Below are positions 34,466 through 41,936 of a stretch of DNA of 48,440 bases, one piece after another. Position numbers and translations under genes: made by a program. Within the stretch, counting starts at the first letter, position 1; every line of letters begins with the position of its first letter. The stretch covers positions 1-48,440 of the forward strand of contig JAEOTE010000063.1 of NCBI GenBank assembly GCA_016839945.1. Reading direction: 5' to 3'. The notes beneath the pieces were generated by a model. That model had not been told where the DNA came from. It saw only the letters and a program-made list of their open reading frames with translations, and ran no database searches. Source of the DNA: Candidatus Heimdallarchaeota archaeon. GTDB lineage: Archaea; Asgardarchaeota; Heimdallarchaeia; Heimdallarchaeales; Heimdallarchaeaceae.

Positions 34466-35320
34466 ATGGCAAATCCAATGAGAATATTGTTATGTGAAGA
34501 TGATACTGATATAGCCTTCCTTATCAAAATTAATATTCTCAAATCCTACCCTGAAGCTGAGGTTTTTATAACAAGAACAAAAGAAGAAACACTCCAAACT
34601 CTTTTTGATACAAAATACGATATTGATGTTATTTTATTGGATTATTTATTAGTAAACTCCACTGGATTAGAAATCTTAGAAGAAATCCGACAGATGACTG
34701 AAATTCCTGTCATAATAATAACAGGGCAAGGTTCTGAAGAAGTAGCTGTTAATGCTATGAAAATGGGAGCTTCAGATTATATAGTAAAAAGAGGGAGATT
34801 TTTCAATCAAATTCCAAGTGTAATTGACAAGGTTACAAAAGCAGAACCAAAATATGATCTTGACAAGATTTTTGTGGCATTCTACCGTTTTGGTGAATCT
34901 GGAACAGAACCAATCTATATAAACAAGATTCCAACAGAATATGAGAGAGTAAAAGAAACTGTAATCCTTTCCTTGGGTGTTCTTCTATTCACAATTTATG
35001 GGATGGGTGAGCTTGAGATGTTGGATTCAGGGTCTACTCTAACAGGACCTGTCAAAATTCCTAAGATGAAACAATATAATGTTACAAGTTGGCTTTATGT
35101 TGTAAGTGATGTGGGACAAAAAGATCCTCGTTTTCGTGGAAAAGATTTTTGCATAGTAGCTCTAGGTTATCCAACAGAATATTCTGATTTGGTTTATGGA
35201 ATAGACAAACTAAAGAATATTTTAACAATATTTTTTGATGATATAAAGGATATATCAGAAGTTGAAGATAGGGCATCTGTTGTTGAAGAACAAATCTATA
35301 ATGTTATTAGAAGATTTTAA
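34466..35320 (+). CDS. Response regulator receiver domain fused to an unknown alpha/beta domain
   Basis: 284 residues. Residues 1-125 are a complete receiver domain: acidic pair CEDD, phospho-acceptor Asp in VILLDYLL, Thr in IIITGQGS and Lys in YIVKRG. The C-terminal ~150 residues (KIFVAFYRFGESG, VILSLGVLLFTIYG, TSWLYVVSDVGQKDPR, CIVALGYPTEY, then a helix) have the strand-helix order of a longin/roadblock-like fold, but I cannot assign a family. No histidine kinase or DNA-binding domain is present. Start ATG 34466 follows GGAG by 8 nt; ATG 34478 is possible. It begins the gene run that ends with iscU. Confidence 0.8.
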   Translation: MANPMRILLCEDDTDIAFLIKINILKSYPEAEVFITRTKEETLQTLFDTKYDIDVILLDYLLVNSTGLEILEEIRQMTEIPVIIITGQGSEEVAVNAMKMGASDYIVKRGRFFNQIPSVIDKVTKAEPKYDLDKIFVAFYRFGESGTEPIYINKIPTEYERVKETVILSLGVLLFTIYGMGELEMLDSGSTLTGPVKIPKMKQYNVTSWLYVVSDVGQKDPRFRGKDFCIVALGYPTEYSDLVYGIDKLKNILTIFFDDIKDISEVEDRASVVEEQIYNVIRRF

Positions 35321-35426
35321 AACTCAAAAGAGAATTGTTAGAGATTTAGCTAAGATGTATTGTGAGATAGCTAAACAAAATCAGATTACAAAAGAATTAT
35401 TAGAAAAGTACAGAATTAATTTATAG
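35301..35426 (+). CDS. Possible small ORF (41 aa) overlapping the receiver gene
   Basis: ATG 35301 to TAG 35426 overlaps the preceding stop by 20 nt and ends 5-14 nt before the archaemetzincin start. The product is amphipathic, basic and fully helical (KMYCEIAKQNQITKELLEKY). It would fill the only gap between the two genes. There is no clear ribosome-binding site. It could be chance, but the composition looks like a real protein. Confidence 0.35.
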   Translation: MLLEDFKTQKRIVRDLAKMYCEIAKQNQITKELLEKYRINL

Positions 35427-35440
35427 AGATAGTGCAAAAA

Positions 35441-35950
35441 ATGTTTCCATCTTTACTTGTACTCTATGATTCCAACGTTTTTGTAGATGAAGTACATGAA
35501 GTAATAAATGCGTTAAAGCACTCTTTCAGCGTAGAAATAAACAATATTGAGGAATACAACATCAGTTTATCTGCATACAATTCATCAAGAGATCAGTATG
35601 ATGGTCAAAAATTGCTAAATATTTTGATAGATGAACAAAAATTAAATTTCTTTTTATATATTTTACAAAATGATTTATTCGTTCCAAATAGGAACTTTGT
35701 ATTTGGTTTAGGCTCAAAATATTATGGTGCTATTGTTTCTTTTCATCGATTAGATAGCATAGAAATGAAAATTAAAGAAAGTATTCATGAAACTGCTCAT
35801 ATTTTTGGCTTAGGGCATTGTTCAGACTTCTGTGTAATGCAATATTCTAATAGTTTAGCTGAAGCGTTGCAGAAACCTTCTACTTTATGTAATGCTTGCC
35901 AAGCTCAGCTAAAAGAGAACAACAAAAATTTTGAACGAAACAAAGATTAA
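35441..35950 (+). CDS. amzA: Archaemetzincin (zinc metallopeptidase)
   Basis: About 169 residues from ATG 35441 (GTG 35432 in frame). The zinc-binding and downstream cysteine signature is complete: HETAHIFGLGHC (HExxHxxGxxHC), then CVMQYSNS (the Met of the turn) and CNACQ (C-x2-C), which binds the second zinc. This is the archaemetzincin family, widespread in archaea, with aminopeptidase activity reported for some members. The gene is in a tight run with an 84-aa unknown gene and an iscS-iscU-like pair, an association I do not know to be standard. Confidence 0.9.
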   Translation: MFPSLLVLYDSNVFVDEVHEVINALKHSFSVEINNIEEYNISLSAYNSSRDQYDGQKLLNILIDEQKLNFFLYILQNDLFVPNRNFVFGLGSKYYGAIVSFHRLDSIEMKIKESIHETAHIFGLGHCSDFCVMQYSNSLAEALQKPSTLCNACQAQLKENNKNFERNKD

Positions 35951-35995
35951 ATAAGTAATTTTTATTCAGTACTAACAGAAATAGGTGCACTATAA

Positions 35996-36250
35996 TTGTA
36001 TCAGAAATATGTGAGTTCAATTGTTGAAAGCTGCACAAAAGATAATAGTTACGTCGTATTGCTAAAATGGGACACAATAGAAGAAGTGCATAAAAAGATA
36101 CAAGAAAGAAGTATTCTGATACAAAAAATAGGAAATATAATCGAAAAATACCAGTTTGGGCAAACAAACATATCCTTCCATAAAACTGGAAAGCTAATGT
36201 TAACACATGTCGATCATATTGAAACACTATTAAGTAAATTACTGAGGTAA
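35996..36250 (+). CDS. Hypothetical small protein in the iscS-iscU run
   Basis: 84 residues starting at TTG 35996, which has GGTG 9 nt upstream. No known domain. The N-terminal YVSSIVESCTKDNSYVVLLKWDT looks like a strand-helix, then a long basic helix (HKKIQERSILIQKIGNIIEKY), and a final strand-helix (ISFHKTGKLMLTHVDHIETLL). The stop lies 4 nt before the ATG of the IscS-like gene, so coupling is likely. It may work with it, but this is positional only. The frame is not disrupted and codon use resembles the neighbours. Confidence 0.6.
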   Translation: MYQKYVSSIVESCTKDNSYVVLLKWDTIEEVHKKIQERSILIQKIGNIIEKYQFGQTNISFHKTGKLMLTHVDHIETLLSKLLR

Positions 36251-36254
36251 AAAA

Positions 36255-37466
36255 ATGTCTCACATTCAAGATTTGTTAAAACAACACGGAGTTCCAGAAA
36301 GAGAGGTATATTTAGATTGGATTAATGGATCAGTTGTTGATAAGGAAGTATTTGATGCAATGATTCCATATTACTTAGAAAAGGACTATGGAAATCCAGC
36401 TATAACTCATAGAATAGGTTGGTCGACCCTCGATTTTTATGAGAGAACAAAGAGACAAATATCACAACCTCTCAATGTTGACCCACAATCTATTGCAATT
36501 ACACATAGTTTTACTGAATCAAACAATCTAGCGATTAAAGGCTTAACCAAGATGTATAAAGGAAGGAAAAAAATAATAGTCTCCGAAGTTGAGCACTTGA
36601 GTGTAATTCATGCAGCTAAATCATTATTTGATCAAGGATACAAAGTGGATATATTACCAGTTTCTAATGATGGAACTATCAATTTAGACATCCTGCAAGA
36701 GAAAATAGATGATGACACATTATTAGTAAGTTTACAATCAATTAATCATGAGATAGGGACAATACAACCAATGAAAGAAGCCTTAGAAATCGTCAAAGAT
36801 AAAGATGAGAAAATCATTTTTCATACTGATGCAACTTCAGCATTTGGAAGAATTGATCTAGATTTCAGTAAAACAGAAGTTGATTTAGCTACATTTAGTA
36901 GTAACAGAATTCTTGGACCAAAAGGAATTGCTGGACTATATATAAAAGATGGGATAAAATTAAAATCCATTTATGAGGGGCAATTAAGTGTAGAAATCCT
37001 AGCACCAGATGTAGAAAACTCTCCTCTCTTAGCGGGTTTTGCAAAAGCTGTTGAATTGCATTTTAAGAATTTTGATGAAATAAAAAATCATACTACAAAG
37101 CTTAGAGATAAATTGCTATATGGATTGCACACTAGTATTGAACGAACAGAAATAAATGGTCCTGCAGGTGAACGTCGTGCACCGGATAATGTTAATGTCA
37201 GTTTCTTAGGTTGTGAAGGAGAGGCTTTAACAGTAGAATCAAGTATGAATGGTATTTATGCATCGAGTGGGAGTGCTTGCACAAGTCGTGTATTAATGCC
37301 AAGTCACATTTTAACTGCTATAGGACGAAAACCTGAAGAAGCACACGGCAGCATGTTGATGACAATTAATAGGTTAAATACAGAAGAACAAATAAACTAT
37401 GTTTTAGAAACTATGCCTAAAGTTATAGAAAGAATTCGTTCTATTACTGGAGGAATAGAATTATAG
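36255..37466 (+). CDS. IscS/NifS-like cysteine desulfurase homologue without the PLP lysine
   Basis: 403 residues, close to normal length. Shared with IscS are YLDWINGS..D at the N-terminus, YGNPAITHRIGW, SFTESNNLAIKG, SEVEHLSV, NHEIGTIQP, Asp192 in HTDATSAFG, and the catalytic cysteine loop SGSACTSR (Cys342). The PLP segment SGHKIYGPKG is SSNRILGPKG here, so the lysine is Arg218, and the GGGxExxxRxGT motif is gone. By family knowledge it should not bind PLP as an aldimine; the Archaeoglobus fulgidus IscS homologue also lacks this lysine. The Cys loop is kept, so it may bind or relay sulfur or Fe-S on IscU. The next gene (12 nt) is the IscU scaffold. Confidence 0.85.
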   Translation: MSHIQDLLKQHGVPEREVYLDWINGSVVDKEVFDAMIPYYLEKDYGNPAITHRIGWSTLDFYERTKRQISQPLNVDPQSIAITHSFTESNNLAIKGLTKMYKGRKKIIVSEVEHLSVIHAAKSLFDQGYKVDILPVSNDGTINLDILQEKIDDDTLLVSLQSINHEIGTIQPMKEALEIVKDKDEKIIFHTDATSAFGRIDLDFSKTEVDLATFSSNRILGPKGIAGLYIKDGIKLKSIYEGQLSVEILAPDVENSPLLAGFAKAVELHFKNFDEIKNHTTKLRDKLLYGLHTSIERTEINGPAGERRAPDNVNVSFLGCEGEALTVESSMNGIYASSGSACTSRVLMPSHILTAIGRKPEEAHGSMLMTINRLNTEEQINYVLETMPKVIERIRSITGGIEL

Positions 37467-37477
37467 AGGAGAATAAA

Positions 37478-37975
37478 ATGTCAAGTCGAATACCTTTACC
37501 TTATGCACCAAGGGTTCTGGAGCTTTTTCAGAATCCCCAAAATCTTGGAAGAATGGAGGATGCAACTGTAATTGCATCAGCAGGAAGTCCTGCATGCGGA
37601 GACATGATTGCATTTTATCTTAAAGTAGAAGATAAAAGTGAAATTATCACTAAGTCAAGCTTTGAAAGCTATGGATGTGCAAGCAATATTGCAGCAGCAA
37701 GCCAGCTAACAATTATGATTGAAAAGAAGACATTAGAAGAAGCTTGGAATTTCACTTGGGCTGATGTTTCTGAAGCTCTAGGTGGACTACCTTCAGTCAA
37801 AACACACTGTGGCAGTTTAGCAGTTGGAGCTTTAAGAAGAGCAATTCGTACCTATTATGAAGAAATAACAAAAGCAACGCCAGCTTGGCTACCAGAAGAA
37901 CTTACAAAAGATGAAAAACACGCATTAGAAGAAGAAGCCCTAGCTGAAAAACTTAAGAAAAAATATAAACTCTAA
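37478..37975 (+). CDS. IscU/NifU N-terminal-like Fe-S scaffold protein
   Basis: 165 residues. All three scaffold cysteines and the Asp are visible: Cys40 and Asp42 in GSPACGDM, Cys67 in YGCASN and Cys111 in THCGSL. IscU assembles [2Fe-2S] and [4Fe-4S] clusters with sulfur from IscS and hands them to apo-proteins. The C-terminal ~35 residues (WLPEELTKDEKHALEEEALAEK onward) are an extra charged helix not found in bacterial IscU. GAGGAG lies 6 nt before the ATG. It pairs with the lysine-less IscS-like gene and is the last gene of the run; a promoter for the next gene follows. Confidence 0.9.
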   Translation: MSSRIPLPYAPRVLELFQNPQNLGRMEDATVIASAGSPACGDMIAFYLKVEDKSEIITKSSFESYGCASNIAAASQLTIMIEKKTLEEAWNFTWADVSEALGGLPSVKTHCGSLAVGALRRAIRTYYEEITKATPAWLPEELTKDEKHALEEEALAEKLKKKYKL

Positions 37976-38032
37976 ATTGAGTTACCTTCAAGAATTTTAG
38001 TTTTTTATTAGTTAAGAAAAATGGCAAATATT

Positions 38033-38040
38033 TTTATATC
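38033..38040 (+). promoter_or_regulatory. TATA box for the 38062 small membrane protein (leaderless)
   Basis: TTTATATC is centred about 25-26 nt before ATG 38062. An almost identical box (CTTTTTATATC) lies at 38461-38470 before the paralogue. Confidence 0.5.
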
Positions 38041-38061
38041 TCATTATGAATTTACTTAACT

Positions 38062-38274
38062 ATGGCAGGATATAGAATAATGTCTATTTTACAGTTTGTT
38101 TTTATTTTATTTGCCGGTTTAGTTACTTTAGATCTAACAGTAGATTTTGGTTTGAACCAAGCATTTTTCCAAGGAGCTACTACAGGTTGGTGGACTCCTT
38201 TTGCTCTCTTAGGCTACCTGTTTGCCGTAGTTGCAATACTTCAACTAGTTAAAGCTATCACAGTTGAAGACTAA
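38062..38274 (+). CDS. Small two-helix membrane protein
   Basis: 70 residues with two transmembrane helices: ILQFVFILFAGLVTLDLTVDF and TPFALLGYLFAVVAILQLVKAI, with a GWW turn between. It is a paralogue of the 67-aa protein at 38550, with the same order of ILQ.VF, LxLDxxVD, GG/GWWxPFA and AILQLVK. Function unknown. The ATG is at TATA+25/26 and has no leader. Confidence 0.65.
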   Translation: MAGYRIMSILQFVFILFAGLVTLDLTVDFGLNQAFFQGATTGWWTPFALLGYLFAVVAILQLVKAITVED

Positions 38275-38285
38275 ATCCTTCTAAA

Positions 38286-38320
38286 ATAAAATCAAGTAAA
38301 AAAGACATAAAATCAAGTAA
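38286..38320 (+). repeat. Short tandem direct repeat (ATAAAATCAAGTAA x2)
   Basis: Two perfect 14-bp copies (38286-38299 and 38307-38320), 21 bp apart, after the stop of the first small membrane gene. A third partial copy (TAATCAAGTTA) is at 38361-38371. Possible protein-binding array or slippage relic. Confidence 0.35.
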
Positions 38321-38333
38321 TCAAATTAGCTAA

Positions 38334-38379
38334 GATTACAGATCGATTATCAAGATACTGTAATCAAGTTATTTTTTTT
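38334..38379 (+). terminator. Hairpin plus T-run after the 38062-38274 gene
   Basis: GATTACAG (38334-38341) pairs perfectly with CTGTAATC (38358-38365), 16-nt loop, followed by eight Ts at 38372-38379. Confidence 0.45.
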
Positions 38380-38460
38380 GATAATGAATAAGTTCAATTT
38401 AAATAGAGAATCAAAAAAAGTATATTTTCTATCTTTTTATGTTTATTTTTATTGAACAAT

Positions 38461-38470
38461 CTTTTTATAT
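38461..38470 (+). promoter_or_regulatory. TATA box for the 38550 gene (with leader)
   Basis: CTTTTTATAT matches the box before the paralogue. The predicted start near 38493 leaves a ~57-nt leader carrying GGTGA at 38541-38545, 5 nt before ATG 38550. The longer frame from ATG 38481 would start before the transcript does. Confidence 0.45.
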
Positions 38471-38549
38471 CAAACATTGAATGCTGTATTTGCAAAGGTT
38501 TTTATTACTGAAAACCTCAAAAGAATATAATAAAACAAAAGGTGAAAAC

Positions 38550-38753
38550 ATGGGTAAAATTTGGGATATCCTACAAGTCGTTTTTGGATTACTTGGTGTT
38601 TGGCTAATTTTAGATATGTCAATTGATTTACTATGGGTATACGGATTCTTCGATAGCCAAGGTGGCTGGTTAGGTCCATTTGCTATTTTAGCATACATAG
38701 TAGTTGTAATTGTAATTCTACAACTTGTCAAAACAATACTTAGGGATGAATGA
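38550..38753 (+). CDS. Small two-helix membrane protein, paralogue of 38062-38274
   Basis: 67 residues with two transmembrane helices (IWDILQVVFGLLGVWLILDM and FAILAYIVVVIVILQLVKTI) around a GG/GW turn (DSQGGWLG). Start ATG 38550 has GGTGA at 5 nt and aligns with the paralogue. Unlike its neighbour it is translated from a leadered mRNA, so the pair may be regulated differently. Function unknown; tandem duplication is clear from the shared helix motifs. Confidence 0.62.
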   Translation: MGKIWDILQVVFGLLGVWLILDMSIDLLWVYGFFDSQGGWLGPFAILAYIVVVIVILQLVKTILRDE

Positions 38754-38781
38754 GAGTCTTAAAACTCATCCTTTTTTTTTT
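38744..38781 (+). terminator. Hairpin terminator after the 38550-38753 gene
   Basis: GGATGA (38744-38749) pairs with TCATCC (38766-38771), directly followed by ten Ts (38772-38781). The stem overlaps the end of the gene. Confidence 0.6.
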
Positions 38782-38832
38782 ACTATAATTATATTGCATA
38801 ATGTAATTTATAGAATATCATAATTGTTATAG

Positions 38833-38860
38833 AAAAAAAAGACACATCTATAAGATGTGT
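38833..38860 (-). terminator. Hairpin terminator of the 38879-39304 gene
   Basis: ACACATCT (38842-38849) pairs with AGATGTGT (38853-38860), 3-nt loop. On the minus strand it is followed by eight Ts (38833-38840 as A on +). Confidence 0.6.
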
Positions 38861-38878
38861 TTGAACTTCTTTTTGATT

Positions 38879-39304
38879 TCATAAATCTTTAGGAATGAAG
38901 AAACCAATGAGGAATGCTAATAATGAACCTCCTGCTCCTAGCCAGAATCCAATAAAGTCCATTGGGATTAGTGCATACCATCCCATGTCAATATAAACGA
39001 AATATCCTTCTAATCCGATTATTATCAACAAAGCTGGTGCAAGAATACAACCGAAAGCTAGGAAAGCAAATACAATCCATAATGCTTTGGGTATACCGAA
39101 TATTGAAATAATGATATTTAGTACTGCAAAACCAGCTCCAGCAAATACTAGTATTGTCATTACAAGTGCAATAACTTCACTTGAAAGTTGATACATAGGT
39201 AACCATAAGTATATGCCTTCTAAGATTCCACCAACAGCAGCAGCTGCCATGAATAGCAATCCAAGAATTCCAGGGACTGTTGTCCAAACTCTTGCTTTTG
39301 CCAT
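38879..39304 (-). CDS. Hypothetical four-helix membrane protein
   Basis: 141 residues with about four transmembrane helices (e.g. VPGILGLLFMAAAAVGGILEG, IALVMTILVFAGAGFAVLNII, FLAFGCILAPALLIIIG, FWLGAGGSLLAFLIGFF). Small glycine/alanine-rich, no charged motif in the membrane and no recognised family. It is convergent with the small two-helix gene at 38550, and the two terminators between them point in opposite directions. TATA-like ATATATAAG on the coding strand lies about 30-45 nt upstream. Confidence 0.65.
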   Translation of the reverse strand: MAKARVWTTVPGILGLLFMAAAAVGGILEGIYLWLPMYQLSSEVIALVMTILVFAGAGFAVLNIIISIFGIPKALWIVFAFLAFGCILAPALLIIIGLEGYFVYIDMGWYALIPMDFIGFWLGAGGSLLAFLIGFFIPKDL

Positions 39305-39367
39305 GTCTTTATATTGTTAAAAATATTATTTAAACCTTATATATATGGCAAGACACATTTTTGATAT

Positions 39368-40330
39368 TTAATTCAAGGATAATAGAATCGATCCTGCAAT
39401 TATTATTAAAACTCCAATCATTTGTTTATAGTTAATTTTCTCTTTCAAAAAAATGACTCCAAGAAATACAACAATAATTGGGGAAATTGATGAAAGAGGT
39501 GTGCTTATCCCTGCTCCAATCATCTTTACAGCTGTAAAAAAGGAGACGCCACCACAACACCAAGCTATTGCTCCTCCTATCGCAAGGAAAGATCCTTCTT
39601 TTGTAAAAGGACTTAGTTCAGAAATCTTTCTTTCTTTTTGAATTATTGCTCGGAAAAAAACAAATATTAGAACTGTTATAACCATTAACCCATTTCTAAT
39701 ACCCATCATTGAAACAACTTCGACTTCCACATCTTCCAAAATCATCCTAGCAGAGAATACTGTTCCTGCCCAAAAAATAGCTGCTAATATAGAAAATAAA
39801 ATACCCATAAACATAGGACTTCTTTTCTTCTTTTCTTCCATATTTTCTTTTTCATTTTTTTCTTTTATTTCTTCACTATTTTTGTTGTAAGCTTTTGAGG
39901 AGAAATATGATATAATCATTACTCCTATCGAGATTAGAATTGTACCTACAATTATATTCCAAGTAATGATTTCTACATTAGCAATAAGTAACATAATAGT
40001 AGTAAAGAAAGGATAAGCTGCAGAAACTGGTTGAGCGATTGACACATTAATTTTTGTAAGTGCAATCAAAGAGAAAAAATCTCCTAACGTAATGGAAATT
40101 ACAGCTATTATAAGCCAAATCCAGCTTGGGTAGTAAAAAATTCTGACTAAGGAATCCACTCCATACAATCCCCATCCTAAAAGAATTAGCAACGGAACAG
40201 CAATAACGCCTTTCATGTATGTTGCAATTATGGGTTCGACTTTTTTCACTCCAACCTTAAAAATTACCATAGCTGAACCCCAAGCAATTGCTGCAACAAA
40301 AGACAAAACAATCCCTAATGCTAAAGCCAT
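39368..40330 (-). CDS. EamA/DMT-superfamily permease
   Basis: 320 residues with ten predicted transmembrane helices in two EamA repeats, each ending with a KINV...A..YPFFTT or GAGISTPLSSISPIIVVFLG type segment. Separating them is a charged loop (~residues 150-170) of Lys/Glu-rich sequence. This is the drug/metabolite transporter fold; such proteins export small metabolites, amino acids or nucleotide-sugars. Substrate unknown. The gene is codirectional with the aldolase upstream at 40379, about 50 nt apart, so the two may form an operon. Confidence 0.85.
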   Translation of the reverse strand: MALALGIVLSFVAAIAWGSAMVIFKVGVKKVEPIIATYMKGVIAVPLLILLGWGLYGVDSLVRIFYYPSWIWLIIAVISITLGDFFSLIALTKINVSIAQPVSAAYPFFTTIMLLIANVEIITWNIIVGTILISIGVMIISYFSSKAYNKNSEEIKEKNEKENMEEKKKRSPMFMGILFSILAAIFWAGTVFSARMILEDVEVEVVSMMGIRNGLMVITVLIFVFFRAIIQKERKISELSPFTKEGSFLAIGGAIAWCCGGVSFFTAVKMIGAGISTPLSSISPIIVVFLGVIFLKEKINYKQMIGVLIIIAGSILLSLN

Positions 40331-40378
40331 TGTATTGAAATTTAACTGAAACTAAAAAAGTTTGTTATTCAATTTTAT

Positions 40379-40945
40379 CTATCGCTTAATAATCTGTTTA
40401 AGTATTCTAATAGTTATGTCTATATTTTTTCCAACTACTACAACTCCATGATTTCGAAGAATAACAGTATCATTACTACTTAATGCATTGACTGCTTCCC
40501 TTGCTAGATTAATAGTTCCATATGGAAAGAATCGTTTAGTTATTGGGTATCTATTCATAAGTTGTAGTTTTTCTAAGTTTGGAACATGGATATGAAAAAT
40601 ATACTGAACGTCTTCTCTTTCTGTATAGATTAATTGATGCATTTTAGTTTCTGAGCTGGGAATTTTCTTACCATAATATTCCACAACTCTATCATTAAAT
40701 TTAGATATAACTTTACTATAATCATCTAACACTCCAAGATTTTTTAGACTTGTACCACTTGCTGAGATTAGAATTCCATCTATGATTCTAGCACTTACAT
40801 TTCCTGCAATACCTTCTAGACAAATTTCAGGTAGAGACTTAAGTACATTATTCAATTGTAAAGCATATGTTTCAAGTTGTTCATTTTCTAACAACTCTCC
40901 TAGTTTTTTTGTTCTAAACTTAATCCCAGTGTATCTTTCTGACAT
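40379..40945 (-). CDS. Class II aldolase/adducin family protein
   Basis: 188 residues, short for this family. Motifs: GIAGNVSARI (phosphate-binding region), ILISASGTSLKNL, the Glu and first segment SSETKMHQLIY, Zn ligands HIHVP and the later His in LRNHGVVVVG. Members cleave or epimerise sugar phosphates (fuculose-1-phosphate, ribulose-5-phosphate) or act as methylthioribulose-1-phosphate dehydratase. The substrate here cannot be chosen. All metal-site histidines are present, so it should be active. Confidence 0.82.
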   Translation of the reverse strand: MSERYTGIKFRTKKLGELLENEQLETYALQLNNVLKSLPEICLEGIAGNVSARIIDGILISASGTSLKNLGVLDDYSKVISKFNDRVVEYYGKKIPSSETKMHQLIYTEREDVQYIFHIHVPNLEKLQLMNRYPITKRFFPYGTINLAREAVNALSSNDTVILRNHGVVVVGKNIDITIRILKQIIKR

Positions 40946-40993
40946 TTGATGATTGACAATCTCCTCATAGTAAATAAAATCAATGTTTGAACA

Positions 40994-41380
40994 ATGAGTA
41001 ATGTTTTTGTATCATCACCTTTACTTATGATTGGGATTAAAATGAGTAGAAATATACCAGTAAAAGTAGAAAGAAAAGAAGATATTCCAAGTTTCTATGC
41101 AGAAAGTATTCAAATGGTTCATTCAATAACAGGTTTTAAAATGATAATTTTCAAAGATAAAGCGGAATATGCAGTTGACCCCGCAATTGGAGCTAACGCC
41201 CTCATTCCTAGATCGATAATAAAAGAAATAATATCTGAAGTAAACTTCTCTCCACAGCAGCTAAAAATTCTAGCCAAAGTTGTAGAGGAACAGATTAAAG
41301 CTTATGAATCAAGATTCGGAGAAATTTCTCTACCTGAACAGAACAAAAAGAAGGATAATACAACTGCAAGCTTCATATAA
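40994..41380 (+). CDS. DUF3467-like protein
   Basis: 128 residues. The segment PSFYAESIQMVHSITGFKMIIF and the C-terminal FSPQQLKILAKVVEEQIKAYESRFGEI match the DUF3467 pattern (YANxVxxxHxxxDFxLxF ... SPQxxKxLxxxLxxxIxxYExxFGxI). The family's function is unknown. The ATG 40994 is about 23 nt from AAATAAAAT, so it may be leaderless; ATG 41042 (MSRNIPVKVE) is nearer to the usual domain start. It converges on a response regulator gene at 41409, with a GGTTG/CAACC hairpin overlapping that gene's end. Confidence 0.7.
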   Translation: MSNVFVSSPLLMIGIKMSRNIPVKVERKEDIPSFYAESIQMVHSITGFKMIIFKDKAEYAVDPAIGANALIPRSIIKEIISEVNFSPQQLKILAKVVEEQIKAYESRFGEISLPEQNKKKDNTTASFI

Positions 41381-41408
41381 AGAATGAAACAAGAAGGGAG
41401 GTTGTTCA

Positions 41409-41786
41409 TCAACCATTTTCTATAGTATCAATTGTAGAAAGTAGATCTTCAAGACTAAAGGGTTTTCTAAGAAAATGTGGAATCCCCAAATCTTCGACTT
41501 GATCCTTTGAAATTGTGTCATCAGCAGTGGCTATTATGATTTGATTCTTGAGAGAGGGAGAAATTTCGATTAACCTTTGAGCTACTTCTAAACCTGATTT
41601 TTCGGGTATTCTATTATCAATGATAAAGACTATGTCAGAAAGCTTCTCTTTCAGATTTTCTATTTCCTCTAAAGCTACTTTTCCACTTGTTACAATGCTT
41701 TCAACTTCCATTCCCTCTCTTTCAAAAAGCAACTTGTAAAGATTGCTAATATCTTTTTCATCTTCAATGATGTATATTTTCTTCAT
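41409..41786 (-). CDS. Single-domain response regulator (receiver only)
   Basis: 125 residues, just a receiver domain. It has the acidic pair IEDEKD, the phospho-acceptor Asp in VFIIDNRIPEKSG, Thr/Ala in IIATADD and the Lys in LRKPFS. There is no output domain, so it would act by protein-protein contact, as CheY-like proteins do. No histidine kinase lies nearby. It is unrelated in context to the receiver fusion at 34466. Start ATG 41786 lacks a recognisable ribosome-binding site in the few bases I checked. Confidence 0.9.
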   Translation of the reverse strand: MKKIYIIEDEKDISNLYKLLFEREGMEVESIVTSGKVALEEIENLKEKLSDIVFIIDNRIPEKSGLEVAQRLIEISPSLKNQIIIATADDTISKDQVEDLGIPHFLRKPFSLEDLLSTIDTIENG

Positions 41787-41936
41787 TTTTCTCCCTTGAA
41801 AGTTGTTATTTTTTCTTCAAGGCTATTACTATTAAACATTTCGTAACTCTTACTCATAAGTAAGTAGGACAATTTTAAGATGTTTTATAAAAAAGAATCA
41901 CAAAATATATTAATTCAAATTTGCAATATAACAACA

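Noticed and set aside
35880..36269. 129-codon minus-strand frame
   Set aside because: Covers the end of archaemetzincin and the 84-aa gene antisense. Its Phe/Leu/Ser-rich product is typical of the reverse strand of an AT-rich gene.
38481..38549. Upstream ATG 38481 as start of the second small membrane protein
   Set aside because: It lies before the TATA+26 transcription start, and GGTGA plus alignment with the paralogue support ATG 38550.
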